Below are positions 63,852 to 64,000 of a stretch of 64,000 nt of DNA, piece after piece. Positions within the stretch are counted from its first letter, which is position 1; each line of letters starts with the position of its first letter. The translations under genes were made by a program, and so were the position numbers. The notes under the pieces were generated by a model. The model was not told the origin of the DNA. It was given only the letters and a program-made list of their open reading frames with translations, and made no database searches. The stretch is from Aricia agestis (lineage: Eukaryota > Arthropoda > Insecta > Lepidoptera > Lycaenidae): NCBI RefSeq assembly GCF_905147365.1, contig NC_056408.1, positions 17,422,001-17,486,000 on the forward strand, in the 5' to 3' direction.

Positions 63852-64000
63852 GAGTTTAGCTGGGAGGTGTTAATGCATCCGCCGTATAGTCCTGACCTTG
63901 CACCTTCAGATTTCCACCTGTTTCAATCGCTGCAGGATTCCTTAGGCAGTATCAGGTTGACATCACAAGAGGACTGCCAAAACCACTTGTCGCAGTTTTT
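63852..64000 (+). pseudogene. Mariner transposase C-terminal fragment, cut by window edge
   Basis: The frame reads WEVLMHPPYSPDLAPSDFHL and then LFQSLQDSLGSIRLTSQEDC. HPPYSPDLAPSD is the hallmark around the third catalytic Asp of mariner (DD34D) transposases. A TGA lies in frame just upstream, at about 63841, and nothing recognisable as the N-terminal part precedes it. The fragment runs off the right edge, so the rest is unseen. Confidence 0.85.

Overview
This is animal nuclear DNA, almost certainly from a moth or butterfly. The genes are split by GT-AG introns. The introns are packed with elements typical of Lepidoptera: tRNA-derived SINEs with a CCTCCGTGGT-type head, ACAG/GTCT-ended dispersed elements, R1-clade LINE 3' ends with target-site duplications, and many foldback MITEs. 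No prokaryotic features, CRISPR arrays or operons are present.

Five protein genes and one tRNA gene can be reconstructed exon by exon. (1) 353-5500 (+) is the 3' end of a DNA-PKcs (PRKDC-like) kinase gene: the second half of the kinase domain plus the FATC tail. An intact tRNA-Leu(UAG) gene sits in one of its introns. (2) 6644-24902 (-) is a complete ten-exon clip-domain serine protease of 416 aa, CLIPC-like. (3) 27778-36077 (+) is a complete nine-exon clip-domain serine protease homologue of 342 aa. It is catalytically dead (His to Ser, Ser to Gly) and is transcribed divergently from gene 2. (4) 36689-56721 (-) is a complete thirteen-exon gene of 1472 aa that resembles the N-terminal, non-protease part of separase. 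It ends without a peptidase C50 domain, like Drosophila Three rows. (5) 57940-59382 (+) is an intronless ALG10 glucosyltransferase of 480 aa.

Genes 1/2 and 3/4 are convergent; 2/3 and 4/5 are divergent. Genes 2 and 3 are plausible partners in a haemolymph protease cascade. The others are housekeeping functions: DNA repair, chromosome segregation and N-glycosylation.

The rest is mostly mobile DNA. The largest piece is an 8.9 kb TTA-flanked element (40202-49095) with GGGT(G/A)(A/G)GTTGCACC ends and a decayed THAP domain. It carries a nested, nearly intact two-ORF LINE and ends 24 bp from a splice donor of gene 4. Other notable structures are an antisense copy of a gene 3 exon inside a later intron of the same gene, a 175-bp tandem array, several MITEs with perfect 8-bp target duplications, and repeated cases of elements inserted into elements. 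A mariner transposase fragment runs off the right edge.
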